Below are positions 10,470 through 24,200 of a stretch of 64,000 bases of DNA, in pieces. The translations under genes were made by a program, and so were the position numbers. Below the pieces are notes generated by a model, which saw only the letters and a list, made by a program, of their open reading frames with translations, was not told the DNA's origin and made no database searches. The number at the start of each line of letters is the position of its first letter. The stretch's first letter is position 1. This DNA is from Hyalella azteca (taxonomy: Eukaryota > Arthropoda > Malacostraca > Amphipoda > Hyalellidae): NCBI RefSeq assembly GCF_000764305.2, contig NW_025930774.1, positions 366,618 to 430,617 on the forward strand, read 5' to 3'.

Positions 10470-13400
10470 TCTATGAACGGTGAAATGTGTTTACTTATAG
10501 TGACTTGACTGAATTAAAAATATTCACCAAAATTAATTCATGAATCCGATGTTTGTTGTACGAAGTATTTTGTTGTTTTATGATTTTTCAAAACTGAATA
10601 GTTTCATTCGGCAGGCCCAAATGATCAGATTTAAATATCTGTACAATTTTTACAATAATTTACAACCTTGAGCTGGAAAATGCATTGCAGCTGGTGGCAA
10701 AGTCAATGTAAAAGATTGCAGTACAAATGTAATTTTTACCCGAAACATGAGTGTTAAAATCTTCCAATTGGATGATTATTAAACCTAGCTTTCTTGCAGT
10801 TTGACGGCATGCATCATTGATTATATTAATTAATTAGACCGGTTGAGCTTATTATTGCTCTAGCTGCATCAGTCATTGATTTTCAGACAGATAAGCTGTT
10901 ATAGCTCTAAATGCAAGCAGCGATGGGTCATAAATGGGTCATAAGTTCATAAAGTGAATATATGTAAGTGAATATATGTGAATATATGTAAGTGAATAAG
11001 TGTAATAAAAATGTCGTGAGACTTTATTTATTCATTAATAAAAGTTACGAGTTCAAATTATGAAGAAACTAAAATATTCTACTCGTAAAATTAAAAGTTT
11101 GAATTTTCTTGGCATGAAATTCCTTTTATATGAACAAAGTGAAAGAAAAAAAACAGAGAATTATTGTAATTGGTTGCAATTGCTGGAATCAAGTAGATTT
11201 TGTTGTGAAACACGAATTACCTTTCAATTCTGTCAACAAATTTCTAACACAATTTAGTGCATTAAGTTACCTGTTTCAAATTTGAATTTTAAATCGATCT
11301 TGATTATGGCTTACCGCTCATGGGATACTGCACTGACTAAGGGATAAATTGTAACAATTAAGGCTATTTTTTTAATTACATCATTTAAACGAAACCGTTG
11401 CAAATTAAAAAAACGAGCTAAATTGACTTTGGTTTTGCTGATACCGCAAGAAATTGACTGGAAAAAACTTCGTGTAGGTGATCCAAGCGTTCAAATTTGT
11501 CCGTCCGCTGATAATTGCAGTGTTTGCTAACTGTAGTTCGTTTGTTTCATAACTGTAACTCGTTATCACTGCGAACTTCCACTTGACACAACCACTGTTT
11601 AATCAGCTGCGGGATCTGCTGTTTGATCAGCTGTTTGTCCCCACTTTGTGTAGTGCTGTTTGTTGCCGTTTTGTTGCATCCGCTACACCTGATATATACC
11701 TTAACCCGTCCATGTTCCCTTCTTGTGTATAGAGTCGTTCAGCTTCTTTTTAGTCTCAGTTAATGTTATTATTTCTACGTAATTCGTCCTTTCGGTCTAA
11801 GTTTCTTGTTCACTTGCTCTTTTCTGCATTAGAATACCGGCAACTTCTAAGGATAGAGCAATTGAATCTAGATTTGATAGCAATCTTTTTATAATATTTG
11901 TGATACCTTTTCTTATTTGCACATAGTATAACATTTCAAGAATCCACCATTGTAATAAAAATAAAGTATTGTTTATTTATTTAAAAAATATGTTAGCCAG
12001 ATTTTGAAAAAAAACAGGTTTATCGTTTATACTTTCAAGTGTCATAGTCAGCGTTCTTCATGTTCTGTCACACCGATGTTGTCTGAACATTAATTTGAAA
12101 GTTAAATCGCCACCCTGCATTACGTATAAATATACGGGACTATATTGCCGCCGAAGATTTAAATAAGATTGCGTATCATGGATATATGCACCAGGGTATT
12201 TAGAGCGCTTCAGAGCTCCAGTCACTTACCAAGTCTTATTTTCTGGTTTTGAAGTTTGTTTAGGAACTGCGACCACTTTCTTGAAGTTTATTGAACTAAT
12301 GGACTAATGTTGGCTACTAATGCTGATTTTGGAGCGAATAAAATCTAATGCGACAAGAAGGATTAAAACCATCGCCTTATAACTGAACAATTGTCACAGC
12401 TCGTAGTCGTCGGTGTGTTGGAATCGAGCACATTCAGGAGTACAATGAAAAGTGCAGAAAGAAATTGCTAAAGAATTAAGTTTATTGATAAAAAGCGGGA
12501 TTATGCCCTACCTTTCCTATACAAGGCTCTGACATGAGATATTGATGTTGAATTGAACAATCAGAGAATTTTGAATTGTCTCATTCGACGTCGAAATTTA
12601 GTGATCATTAATTATAGTTGTGAACGATTACAATCAGCGGACGGACCGATGAATTTAGGGCTCGAGGCTTCAATTACTTGCGTTAATTATAATTATTAGT
12701 GACTTTTTAACTAAAATTTGTGACACGATGACGTGGATTCTGCGGACATGAAGATCTCGTGAGTATTGCCCAGTTTGTTAGTTTATGAAAAATATTGCGC
12801 AAATCATATAAGTACATTTACCGTCAATCATTTCTCAATATTTTATTTGATTCCAACAAATGATTACTCTGTAAATAATTATTACAATTGTCGTTGTTAA
12901 GTGAGTTTTGTCAGTAAAATGTAATTTTATTCGTTCCTAGAAACGACGCAAAAATATGTGTCACGTATATAAATTATTATACAACGTTCATAACAACTTA
13001 AATATTTGGTCTTCGGCAACACTCGGATGTAGACTAAGAGGCAAGTGCTGCCTTCTTCACATATATTATGTGCAAACGGTAATTTTCTTTTGAAAAAGCA
13101 CTCTTTCTGTCATTCAAAGGCTGCTATTTCCCTTAGGGCTTTGTAACGTATTTTATAAACTTGCGAATGTTTTTCCCAACTTACTTAAGTTTCTGACCCA
13201 CTTGATAAGTCTCTTCAAAGATGATGATTAGCGCAGCCATGCTAAGCCTGATAGTTTGGAGAGCAATCAACACACGCGCGCACATGAAGACTTTTTGTAG
13301 GCATTCCAGGTGGTTTGAGCCGCCTTTAAGACGGCGTAACTAAGGAGCTTTGCAGGGTCTACGCCAGCCACAAAAGTCTCTTTCCACCACCAACAATGGA

Positions 13401-15135
13401 GGGATCAAACGCTGCTGCAGTGTACGTGTCTTCCCACACTCTTGCCTCATTTGCCCAGGACGACAAACTCATACTACCATACCACCAGCACATATTCTTG
13501 CTGCTTCGAGTTTGTCCCATCATTACCATCACGCCATTTTCATTTTCTCACCGCAGTAACGTAACTTGTTGTACAGAATTGCTGCTTCCGTGTTCATGGT
13601 ATGTGGATCAAATAGAACTAATTATTCCCGAATCAAACTAATTATTTCTGGCTGAAAAAAATGTAATTTTTTAATTTATCGTAACTGATATTGGTTGGTG
13701 ACCCACACTTCATGTCAATCACGGACAATGTTTAGTGAATTTAATGTCTAGAGGAACGCTACATATGTAGGTGCAGTTATCTAGAAATAACTAAAGACGG
13801 AGACGGTCACACGCAGTCCTGTTCCTGTCACATATGGAGACAATGGCGCAAGCTCAGCGTGGAAAGCTAGAAATTAGCTGATAGTTGAGATTAGTGACCA
13901 CTAAATGGCCAATAAATGAGACCTGAAGTTCTTACCTACCTTCACAGCGAAGCTTTCTCTGCCGTCACAAATTGCACGCGGTTCATCAGTGGCCGCTCTG
14001 TAACTGTTGATAGACCGGCCAAGAAACGGAGATGATTTTCAATAGGGATATGCATTATAAAGACTGGAATGTTGGCTGGACCGTCAAGATTTAACGACAC
14101 TTGACATTGGCTACGTTTATTTGATTGACGTCTTATCTCTATAATTGGCAATGAAGCCGTGAGTTCTATACGGAGATTTCTTAGTCAAGTTGAAGTTCGG
14201 GGAGTGACAACTTGAGTTAAAAATGCATGGTGATTAGCTTGTTAAAACATCCACGGTGACGAGGTTGTCATGATATGAATGGTGACTGGATTGTTAAAAC
14301 ATGTATATGGTGATTGTGATGTGGGAATTATTACGTGTGGTGTGGGAATTAGCGATAGCCGATTTTCCCTTTGAATATTGTAGTATTAGGTTAAATTATT
14401 GAAATATTAGGTTCGTTGTTTATGTGTCGACTTATCGTTTGACTTTGTTATCCTGGTATCAAGACTCTGATATTTTTACGCCTAGTAAATTTATGAAAAC
14501 TATTTCACGACTTGGTTAACCGTCCGTTTTCGCCGACTGTATAAGCTGGTTTTAACTGATAATTACTTTATTATCGCAACGATTTAACGTAAGACCTGAT
14601 TAATGGGACTACTATCATTATCTAATGATACGACCAATCAGTTCCAATTTTTTTCAAATGGACGAAAAAAAAAAATTTACTGAGCTGCTCAATAAATATT
14701 AACACTTTTAATTGGAAGAAACAAACCCAAGTTTTCTGAAATCGTCTCGAAATTGTGAGTAAATTCTTAGCTCATTCATTTGTATTAGTATGCGTTTAAT
14801 TAATTGATATTTATCTCAATCATTCCTTTTCTAAAACATTCCTTCTGAGTGTGTCATTAATTATACGTATCTTTGGAATAATCTCTGCTTTTTTACGTTA
14901 CATTTTTTCTTTAACTTGTTTTGAAAATTGCTCTAAAAGCTTTGACCATACCTAATGTTCTTAAATTTGCGTAGAAAGAACAGAAAAGTCCCGGCAATTG
15001 GCGGCACCTTGTGGCCAGGCATTGACGCGTGTCAGGCCGCTTGTTGACACTTGTTTGTAGGAGAGATTGGCGGTCAACCTGCGAGCCTGTCTCCGCCTCG
15101 ACGATTTCACGGCCACCTTGTCTTAAGCGGCCGTG
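10470..15135. other. AT-rich non-coding stretch
   Basis: No gene, RNA or dispersed repeat recognised apart from a short gtgaatatatgtaa repeat near 10950-11000. ORFs here are short and lack family signal or paired splice sites. Confidence 0.5.
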
Positions 15136-15159
15136 TTGGGTTCTGTTCTGAACTGTGGG

Positions 15160-15560
15160 ATGTGAACTGTGATGTGACGTGAACTAGCTATGATGTGATG
15201 TAAACTGTGATGTAACGTGCACTAGCTATGCTGTGATGTAAACTGTGATGTGATATGTACTGTGATGTGACGTGAACTAGCTATGATGTGATGTAATGTG
15301 AACTTTGATGTGATGTGAACTTTGATGTGATGTGAACTGTGATGTGATGTGAACTTTGATGTTATGTGAACTTTGATGTGATGTGAACTTTGATGTGTTG
15401 TGAATTTTGATGTGATGTGAACTTTGATGTGATGTGAACTTTGATGTGATGTGAACTTTGATGTGAAGTTAACTTCGACGTGATGTGAACTTTGATGTGA
15501 TGTTAACACAATCTGTGCTGTGAGGTGAACAAGTTGTGCTGTGAGTGAGAGGTGAACAGG
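15160..15560. repeat. 17-bp gatgtgatgtgaacttt minisatellite
   Basis: About 20 degenerate copies of a unit near gatgtgatgtgaacttt; the flanks (15160-15290 and 15500-15560) hold older, more diverged copies. The minus ORF of His/Ser/Lys/Val repeats over it is an artefact. Confidence 0.9.
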
Positions 15561-15728
15561 CTTTCGTGTTGTGAGCTAACCAGCGAAGAAGTAGTATAAG
15601 AGTATAATTGAAAGTGGTTCAGTTTTGCCGGAAGATACATTGACTTCGTTTAATATCTTAAAGGCTAATGTTTCAATGACAGTAACAATTTTTAGCGGAG
15701 ATTTGAATTCTATCAACTGTAAATTTAG

Positions 15729-15889
15729 TATTTTTAGCGCATTTTCTCATTTATGGAAAAAATGCACTATTGTGCTCGCCATGTCCGTCTGTCTGTCTGT
15801 CTGTCCGTCCGTCCGTGACCTCAAGTTTTCGTCGACGAGAAAATGCGCTCTCTGTCACTCACTGCAGTGAGTACTAAGTTATATTTTTT
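15729..15889. repeat. 160-bp dispersed element with GTCT tract, copy 1
   Basis: Shares about 160 bp with 26457-26617: tagcgcattttctcatttat at the start, a (GTCT)n tract, then gacgagaaaatgcgctctct and gcagtgagtact. Inverted arms agcgcattttctc (15736-15748) and gagaaaatgcgct (15837-15849) can form a 13-bp stem. Non-coding; probably a non-autonomous element with its own microsatellite. Confidence 0.7.
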
Positions 15890-17689
15890 AAGCTTGCACC
15901 ATAAATGAGTCCATTGATGACGTCATTAGCTAGTTGTGTTTCGTCAAGTTTAACACCTTATTATTTATGCCAGCACCTGCTCGTTTCCTGTGAACAACAA
16001 ATATTGATTAGGAACAATGAATGCGATAGTTCACCGGTGTACGCGATAGGTGCAATAATTTAATTGACCTCATTGCGTTTACCCATTGATTTATTTAATT
16101 ATTCTTCCAGCCACGTGTTCCATTGAGCCTCTATAGTTGCTGAGTACTGCCGGCTCACCAAGCCAGTTTTTTGTAGGCTCGCTGTTGCTGGGAAACGTCG
16201 CGGCACCCGCACAAAAAAATCTACATTCCATGGATACCTCGAGCCCTGATGCCACCATATCATATTACATTAACGTCTTAAGTCTGTCTTCTAACATAAT
16301 TATTGCCGCGCGGTACATGTGACTTATTACATTGATTGAGCACGAAATCTCACGGTTTTCCAGCACTAAACCACAGATCGTTTGGTGTGTTCATGGCTTT
16401 TCATCGCTTGATAAATGCATGGCGGTGTAACCGCACGCTCAGTCTGCTGGTGGCTGTCGTAGGAGGTGTGTGTCGTGTCCTGACTCTCGTAGCCGACGTC
16501 TTGGTTCAGCGTCGCGAAACCATTAGTGGCCGCGTCTTAGTGAATTATTGAACCTAGGACTTATTTCGTTGGCGGAAGAATAACTTAGAAGTTGTGGTGG
16601 TTTAATAATTTTTTAAATTAACTTCGGTGTTATTGAAAGAATTTTTATCGGATGCACTTTTTGTATGTTTATAGGGCAATTGAAGAAGAAGCGAGGGTCG
16701 TTAAGGAAGCGAGTGTTCAGTTTACGCTAACAGTTTGCAACCGCACGCGAGTGTGCACGTCTGGTCGATTGCAGCTTTCTACGGACACGTTCGTGCGAAT
16801 TCGTGCGCTGTTATACTCTCTTCGTGACGAACTTTACTGCATGCACACCGGTGCGTGCTGTGTGAAACACATTACGCCCAGAATTGCGCTCACGGTAACA
16901 CTTCGCGTGCCTGAAATATGAAGATATGAGATTTTATTTCGTGCAAAGGGAATAAAAAATTATTGTGTAAAAAAAAGACTATGGAATAACACACTGAACT
17001 AATTCTGTTGATGGAAATAGAACCAACAATAGCAGTGTCAATGTAATAGAGTATCAGGTGAAAGAAAATTTCATTTTCTCGGAAATACGAAATTGGAAAC
17101 ATTCATCGACTTTCAAGTCCAGCTAGTAAACTTTCTGCATTTAAACCAAGCAATATCCTCACTTCACTGCTGGCTTAGATGGGTACGTTCTCAGGAAAAT
17201 TGTTTCTCTGTATTAGTGTGTGCTTGATCTTTTAATTTTATTTATCTTACGGTAAACAATATTCAATTTCGTCCCTAACTACATGTGTCTTTCTAATTGA
17301 AATTTTTAATTATTTAAATTGATAATTTTCCAAAGGAATTTATGTAAATCGTGTATCATGTAGGCAGTGAAATGATCGAATTTAAACGCGCAATTAGCGC
17401 TCAGAACTAAGCATGGCGGTTGATTGATCTTGATTTAGTTGTACCGTAACTCTTTTAAAATACTTCGGTGATATTGTACTTGATATTGTAATTATTGGTG
17501 ATACTGTAATTATTGTTTTTAAATTTTCATTTAAAATACTATCCCTATAAAAGCGTTCTCTCAATTACTCTTATTTGTAAGTGATAAATATCCTGCTACT
17601 CATTCATGGGTCACTTGTGTATGGGTTGAACTATCCAAAGTTTTTAATGAGGAACTATTTTATTAATCCCTGCTGTTCTGCAATGGCTG

Positions 17690-18000
17690 CTCATATTGCT
17701 GCTGCTATTCCATGGCTTATACCTCTATTGCTGCTGTTCTATGACTGCATATATTGCTGCTGCTATCGTATGGCTGCTATTCCACGGCTACGTATATTGT
17801 TACTGCTGTTCTTATGGCTGCTCATATTGCTGCTGCTATCGTATGGCTGTTATTCCATGGCCACCTATTTTGCTGCTGCTGCTTCATTTCTGCTCATATT
17901 GCTGCTGCTATCGTATGGCTGCTTTTCCATGGCCACCTATATTTCTGCTGCTGTTTCATTATAATGCTCATATTGCTGCTGCTATTGCGTATAGCTGCCT
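17690..18000. repeat. GCTGCTAT-rich degenerate tandem repeat
   Basis: Repeats of gctcatattgctgctgctat with ggctgctattccatgg, period about 60 bp. All three plus frames stay open, giving Leu/Ala/Cys-rich ORFs that I reject as genes. Confidence 0.85.
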
Positions 18001-18025
18001 CGTATTGAGGCAGCTATACGCAATA
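17982..18025. other. perfect 19-bp hairpin
   Basis: 17982-18000 and 18007-18025 are exact reverse complements (arm core gcgtatagctgcctc) around the 5-nt spacer at 18002-18006. An ataat-rich microsatellite follows. Function unknown. Confidence 0.85.
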
Positions 18026-18267
18026 ATATAATAATAATATAATAATAATATAAGACTGCTGCTATTCCGTGGCTGGCCATATCACTGCTGTTATTCTACG
18101 GCTATTGTTGCTGTTGGTGCCACGCCCTCAGCACGCCGAAATGGCACTACCGTCCAAAATGAAGGCGAAATGACGAAGGAAATAACGGGTGAAATAAACG
18201 CTCGTTTGCGGCCGCGAGTGAAAGGCGCGTCGCCCCATGACCTCCCGGCCGCCCGCCGGCCCTGCCG

Positions 18268-18772
18268 CTGCTAACAGATATACAGGAATTGTAACAGACA
18301 TACAGGAATTGTAACGGACATACAGGAATTGTAACGGACATACAGGAATTGTAACAGACATACAAGAGTTGTAACAGACATACAGGAATTGTACCAGACA
18401 CAAGAATTGTAACAGACATACAAGAATTGTAACAGACATACAGGAATTGTAACAGACATACAGGAATTGTAACATACAGGAATTGTAACGGACATACAGG
18501 AATTGTAACAGACATACAGGAATTGTAACGGACATTCAGGAATTGTACCAGACACAAGAGTTGTAACAGACATACAGGAATTGTACCAGACACAAGAGTT
18601 GTAACAGACATACAGGAATTGTACCAGACACAAGAGTTGTAACAGACATACAGGAATTGTAACAGACATGCAAGAATTGTAACAGACATAAATGAAATGT
18701 AACAGACATACAGGAATTGTAACAGACATACAAGAGTTGTAACAGACATACAAGAGTTGTAACAGACATATG
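18268..18772. repeat. 20-bp aggaattgtaacagacatac minisatellite
   Basis: About 25 copies of a 20-bp unit, with a variant accagacacaagagttgt recurring in the 3' half. On the minus strand the unit has no stop in any frame, so several ORFs of up to 230 codons overlap here; they are artefacts. Confidence 0.95.
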
Positions 18773-19420
18773 AGATTGGGTTTTATAGGAATTCCAAGAT
18801 GGTTGTGTGATGTGAGAGACAATCGTGAACTGTGACGGATGTTCAACATTTGTACGTGCATTGAGGAAATGTTTTGATTGTTGTTCGATGTGAGCTTGTG
18901 TGCGTTCTTCAGTTGCGCCCCTATGCTCGAGAAAATTTGAAAGTCTACGGACATGTCATACATTTTTTCAATATCTTCATAGATCTTATTTGATCCATAT
19001 TATGAATATTTATTCCCAAAAATATCCGTTCATCAGTCAACATTCATTCTGCTTTCATGTACTTACTTCAGATTAACTTGATAATTTAATTTACTATATT
19101 TACATTAATTATACACCTTCTACTTTTTCTATCGCGTACAGTTGACGCTTTTTGAGATGAAATTATTTGACATTTCAGATGCAGTTGAATGCTAAATGAT
19201 TCGGAAACCAATAAATTATTCAACTAATAATTACAATTATTCTTTTTATTCATATATGTATAAATGTATGAAATTCCTGCATGCATTCTCACGCTCAATA
19301 ATTCATTCAATGAGTGTAAATATGAACAAGTTATCGTCATTTCCGTAGCGGCGTAGTTGTTTCCTCAAGAATTCCTGGCGTGAACAAATTACATCTGATT
19401 CATCACAATCGTCAGACGTC

Positions 19421-19452
19421 AGTACGCCACTGGCCGTGAGTGAGTGAGGTTG
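19421..19452 (+). promoter_or_regulatory. candidate Inr/DPE core promoter
   Basis: TCAGT at 19419-19423 fits the arthropod initiator with A+1 at 19421. GGTTG at 19448-19452 lies exactly at +28 to +32 and fits the downstream element RGWYV. No TATA box is evident. Such short motifs can match by chance; the support is their exact spacing and the donor-bearing GC-richer segment that follows. Confidence 0.25.
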
Positions 19453-19585
19453 TGCGTCGCTGCGCTGAGACTGCCGCCGTGGTTCACCGCTGTAGAGTGA
19501 ACCCAGTCCGTAATTTCTTCAGGTTCTGTCTAAACCGTGCGGTCGAAAATGTTACGTCGCTCCTGAAAACAAGCCGTGATGTCAT
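19421..19585 (+). other. candidate non-coding first exon
   Basis: A GC-richer segment ending at a strong 5' splice site (gtcat, then GTAAGT at 19586). If spliced to 21158, the incoming frame has a TGA two codons before the junction, so this exon could only be 5'UTR for a short rhomboid form starting at the ATG at 21158. It contains one small upstream ORF (19549-19566). The long form would need other upstream exons. Confidence 0.22.
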
Positions 19586-21157
19586 GTAAGTATATTTTGC
19601 TCGTTCTCATACAAAATTTGTGCCAAGTGGCGCGGAAGCATTTTATGTAAACATGCTATTTACATCGGGTTGAAGGTTTTTATATGAATCCAGTTGAGGC
19701 TCAGGTTCACCTGAGTTAGGTACGCTGTCACAACTCGGCTTCTGTAGAATTCCTTCACAAAGTTGGCACAGGAATACATGATATTTCAATGAATACATCG
19801 AAGTGTGGTCGAATGATGTCAGGATATTAATTAACTGCGGTATGACGGTGACCTTACAATGACTGCAACTGCAAGTTCGTGCTTCCTATCGAAAAATTGT
19901 AAAAAAAAAATTCGGAGACATGGATAAGGACTCGAATATTTTCAACATCTCACTCCGGCTGTGCTACAAATATACCTGAAGCAATATCCTTTATGTATCT
20001 GAATTTACACACACATGAAAAAAAAATCGAGGAGAGGCAGCTAAAGCTTGCCAGACGCTCACCGAACGTTTCCTTTGAAGAGAACGTACGAAACTTAGGC
20101 ATTCTTTCCGGACAGGAAAATGGCCAACCCAGCGGACTATACATGAAACTTTTGAGATAATAAAATTAAATTAGCCGATGAAGGCAATTGTCCGAACACT
20201 GTTGCTTGTTTCTTGGATTAAACGCGATACTTTTACGCATTCTTTTTATGAATCCGTCGCCTTTGTTTTTTAGTTGATATTTCTTAGACGTATTGCCTAA
20301 CTCAAACTCTAGATTCTAGAAAGATAACCTTATTTACACCATGAAGACTGACCTCCCTTGTATCCACTATACTTTCCCTCTTTTAACGTGGGATGTTAAC
20401 CGTACGTTGCATACATCTTGTCGCATAAATGTTTAACTCGAGCTTAATCATGCATGTTTATAATAATCCAATAACCAACCCATGGCTTAGTAAATCACAT
20501 AACATGAGGCTCAACTCATATCTGTGGTCTGGGATGTTGCCACCAGCATTACCCAAAGCTGGATAGTTTTTTTTATCTCTGCCGAAGCCTCAAGTTAGCA
20601 GCTCTTCCCTGATCTGCCTTGAGATGCTGGTACACCTAGACAGTTGTGGCGGCCTGTAAAGATTAAAGTACCAATGGCCGCTATTAACTGTGTTATTTTC
20701 CTCGTGTTGGACGCTAATGGCCACGGAAGGACATAGTAACCTTTGCCACTAGGCTAGTGGTATGATATTGGTCGCATTTAGCAGTTGGAAGTTATACTGG
20801 CCGCCTCTATAATTGCCCCCCGTGTACACTCACCTTGCAACACCATTAGTGAGGTTGTGATTTGAGGGATTTCGGTTTGAGGGATTCCTGCTCCCCTATT
20901 GAGGTGGAAAATTCCCATCTTTCTCCCCCATTGGCCGAGGAAAATTCCCCATTTTGCTCCTTTCGTTGGACGGCCTATAAAGAAGAGTGACCGTCATTAA
21001 ATATTTCCGATGTTGATTGGAACCACGCAAAATTTCAGTGGAAATTTCTGAAATTTAATTGATATAGTTGTAATTTCTGCAGCGGCGTGTAGATGTTATA
21101 GTTACTATCTTTGTTTTTATTATCATCTGGTAATATTATCTCTGTTATTGTTGACAG

Positions 21158-21270
21158 ATGACAGGCAAGAGGACTCGATCCTTCAAATGCGCCGTCCATC
21201 AAACTGACGGAGAAGTGAACTCGCTCACCGACTTCCGTCTGCAACCTCCGTCAACTTCCCTTTTCGACAG
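21158..21270 (+). CDS. rhomboid exon a (cytosolic linker)
   Basis: Acceptor ttgacag ends at 21157; donor GTTAGT begins at 21271. Only one frame is open (37 codons plus 2 bases), and its phase exactly matches the next exon. It encodes [13 protein letters not shown] and ends TSLFD-R. The position resembles the RHBDL1/3 linker just after the EF-hands. The ATG at the exon edge follows an in-frame TGA in the intron, so it is either an internal Met or the start of a short form. Confidence 0.8.
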
Positions 21271-24200
21271 GTTAGTTACTGTCAACAAATAATTAGCTGG
21301 ATGGTTTGTTTCAATCTTCCGCAACACTGCATCTACTAAAAATTGATTTAGTATCCTACCAATAACTGTCAACAAATTTTCATCAAATCTTCAGTGTTTT
21401 TTAACAATCGCGTTTGCGATTTCCATTTTCTATTGCTTCGAATTCACTTTATTCGTTGTTTACCAACCATGTATTTGTTTCAGACCTACACCATACTATA
21501 TTATATTATTTTTTCACATTATTCTACAGTCAATCATATTGAACCACATAGCTTTCAATATTTGTCATTTTCTGCACATCATTTAACTTCTTAATTCTTT
21601 CAAATATATTCTTGCTTCAGTTTGTCCTTTACCATCACCCACCTCCCTCCCCCCTCACTGGCTTTACCCTCTAGGATGCCCTCGACTCCAGTCTTGCGTC
21701 TGGAGTCGCGCAGACCGCTGCTCCAGAGCCTTGCTCCTGTGCTCCATCTCTGCTCCATGTTCCTTTTTATCCGCTAAATTCGTAGGCTTATTATCTTGTA
21801 GCCATTATTCACACTGCGATGTCGTGTTACTTTCTTCGTGTCACTTGCTGAAGCCGCTGCGCTATTCTTTTTTATTTTTCACGTGATATAAGGAAGCCGG
21901 CGAGTGCTGCCCTGCTTACCAGCACAATTCCCTTACCTGCCTTTAATTTTCTTGTTACTTCTGATGAATCTTTATTACATTGATTTTCTCTTAATGTATA
22001 TCGAAGTTTAAATTTGTTATGGTTATTGCGCTCCGCCATTTTCTTGTTTGCAATGCCAATGTTGTATTTATAAGCGTTGTATTAGCTTGTATGATCTTTA
22101 GACGAGAGCAAAAACGGTCTTCACTAAACGTATCGGTTGCATCTATGGTCTTCATAGACATGGATGTGTGCGACGTTAAATTCCGATGCAGGATCTCAAC
22201 TTCAACTATAAGCTATCAAACTTCAGTTTGATATACTATCAATACTATCAATTATACACTATCAACTGTACACTATCAAACTTATTATTGTAGCTCAATC
22301 GAGGTTGATGTTATTAGGTCTCAATGTCGATGTGTCGGCTTCCTACCGACACATCGACACTCCCCCCGACACATTTATAACCCCCCCCCCCCGACACATT
22401 TATAACCCCCCCTATACATCGATTCACCACCCGCGGGTCTTCCTGTATACCGCGTGCGTGCGACCCCGTGACATTGACCGCTGCTAAGTCGTCCAGGCTG
22501 CACTCAAACCTTGCCTGTCTTAACCCCCTCTGTCTGTAATGTTGTTAAGATATTATATAAATATAATACATGTAGCTACATATTAACGCGCCTTGATCTC
22601 ATTAAGCGATCAGTCGATGGTACACTACTTTGTTGATTCAAGTTGGACTGGACGAAGCAGGTTCTTCTTAAAGTTTTCGTTAGGTTCTCAACTCGACTAT
22701 GTATATATAATATTAGTAAAGATCATTCATTTTAAATGAAAAAAGTATTTGGAATAAATGCACTCCAGGAGATATTTTATTGATGACACTGGTGGTGATG
22801 AGTTTTGGTTGTCCAATTCAATTTAAATCTATTATTGTCCGGCCAGTCTTTTATGTAGATCATCGAAACATTCTGATGGCAGATTTGAATTGAGGATGTA
22901 AAAAATTTGAACAACTGGGTTAGAATTAAAAAAACATTAACCTTAATCTTTAATCTGCTAAAATTCATGATGACTGAATAACTGATAATGATGCATATTA
23001 TAAGCGGTAAACCAATTTATTTACATCAATCATCACTTTGAATTTTATCTTAGGGTTAGTATTAGGGAATTCTTTGTTAGTTGTGTAATGCAACCGTCGT
23101 GTTATATATACCTGACCGTACTCTGTTGGTGTTGCAAACCGTCACTGTATCGACCAAGCCGTACGGGCGTATCGACCCCGTATCGTCGATACTCAGGTGT
23201 TCGTTTACATCTCAGGTATCGACCTAGGCAATCAATACTCTTCAGATCAGTTCCTTCCTTACACTTCTTTCTAATAATCTTCTCGCACATGGAAGCCGTA
23301 CACATCATTGCCAGTATAGCAAGAGTTTGCATTTGCATACACTTCGCGTAAATGTATATACACTCCGACCAAATTTTATTCCATTTTTTACAAAATTTAA
23401 ACGAAAGTGTATTTGTTATTACCGCATTGTTTGTTGATTTCGTGGATTTGAATGGCTCAGCTTCATCTCTGAATTTCTTCTTGCCACTTCTTTCTGAATA
23501 TGTAAAAGTAGCGCGAGTGAAATGCCGACAGTGTGGTCAACAAGCTACTTTTGCAGCGCCGCGGTCGGCTTTAAATTCCTAATTACCAAAGAAATCCAGT
23601 ATAAATTATGAAAGGCTGGATAATTGAAGCAAATACTTAGTACTTGGAATTTTTTTACATTATTTCTAAAATTTCTGGCATCTATCGCCGCTCTAACAAT
23701 CGCTTGGCAAAATTTTGTTTTTGGGAGTTAATCAAAGAAGCCAAGAAAAATGGCCGCCAGCTTTCAACCCCTTGGCATGGGGCAAAGCAAAACGCTTCCT
23801 CGGAAACTTTAACTCGGAACGGGGAATGGAAGAGTGACGGGGGGACTTTTGGGGATCGTCTGGGGGAGCTCGGCCTTCCCCAGACGACGTAACAGCTCTG
23901 CTACGAAAATGCTGCTCCCACTCCGGTTAGTGGGGGTTCTTAGAGTTCATACTTTTCTTCTTGACTCTTCATGTTCTTGTTGTGAATAAACAGGGTTCAA
24001 GTATGTATCATGTTTATTGTTCAGATGTCTTCAGCAATTACACTTTTTCTTGTGTTAACATTTTGTGAACTAAGAAAAATTTGTTCGCTTGCACATGAGG
24101 CGATTACAGTATACATCAGTGACAGGATGATAGTTTTACTATCGTTCTACGATACAGTAATGCCATAACTCACGATTACCGAACCAATTAACGATTGACT

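Noticed and set aside
16652..16921. 89-codon plus ORF in a locally GC-richer segment
   Set aside because: No family recognised and no convincing splice sites; too short to claim.
17581..18031. Overlapping hydrophobic Leu/Ala/Cys ORFs that look like membrane proteins
   Set aside because: Three frames open at once over GCTGCTAT repeats; no family or splice signal.
18128..18963. Four overlapping minus ORFs up to 230 codons
   Set aside because: Same 20-bp repeat read in all three frames.
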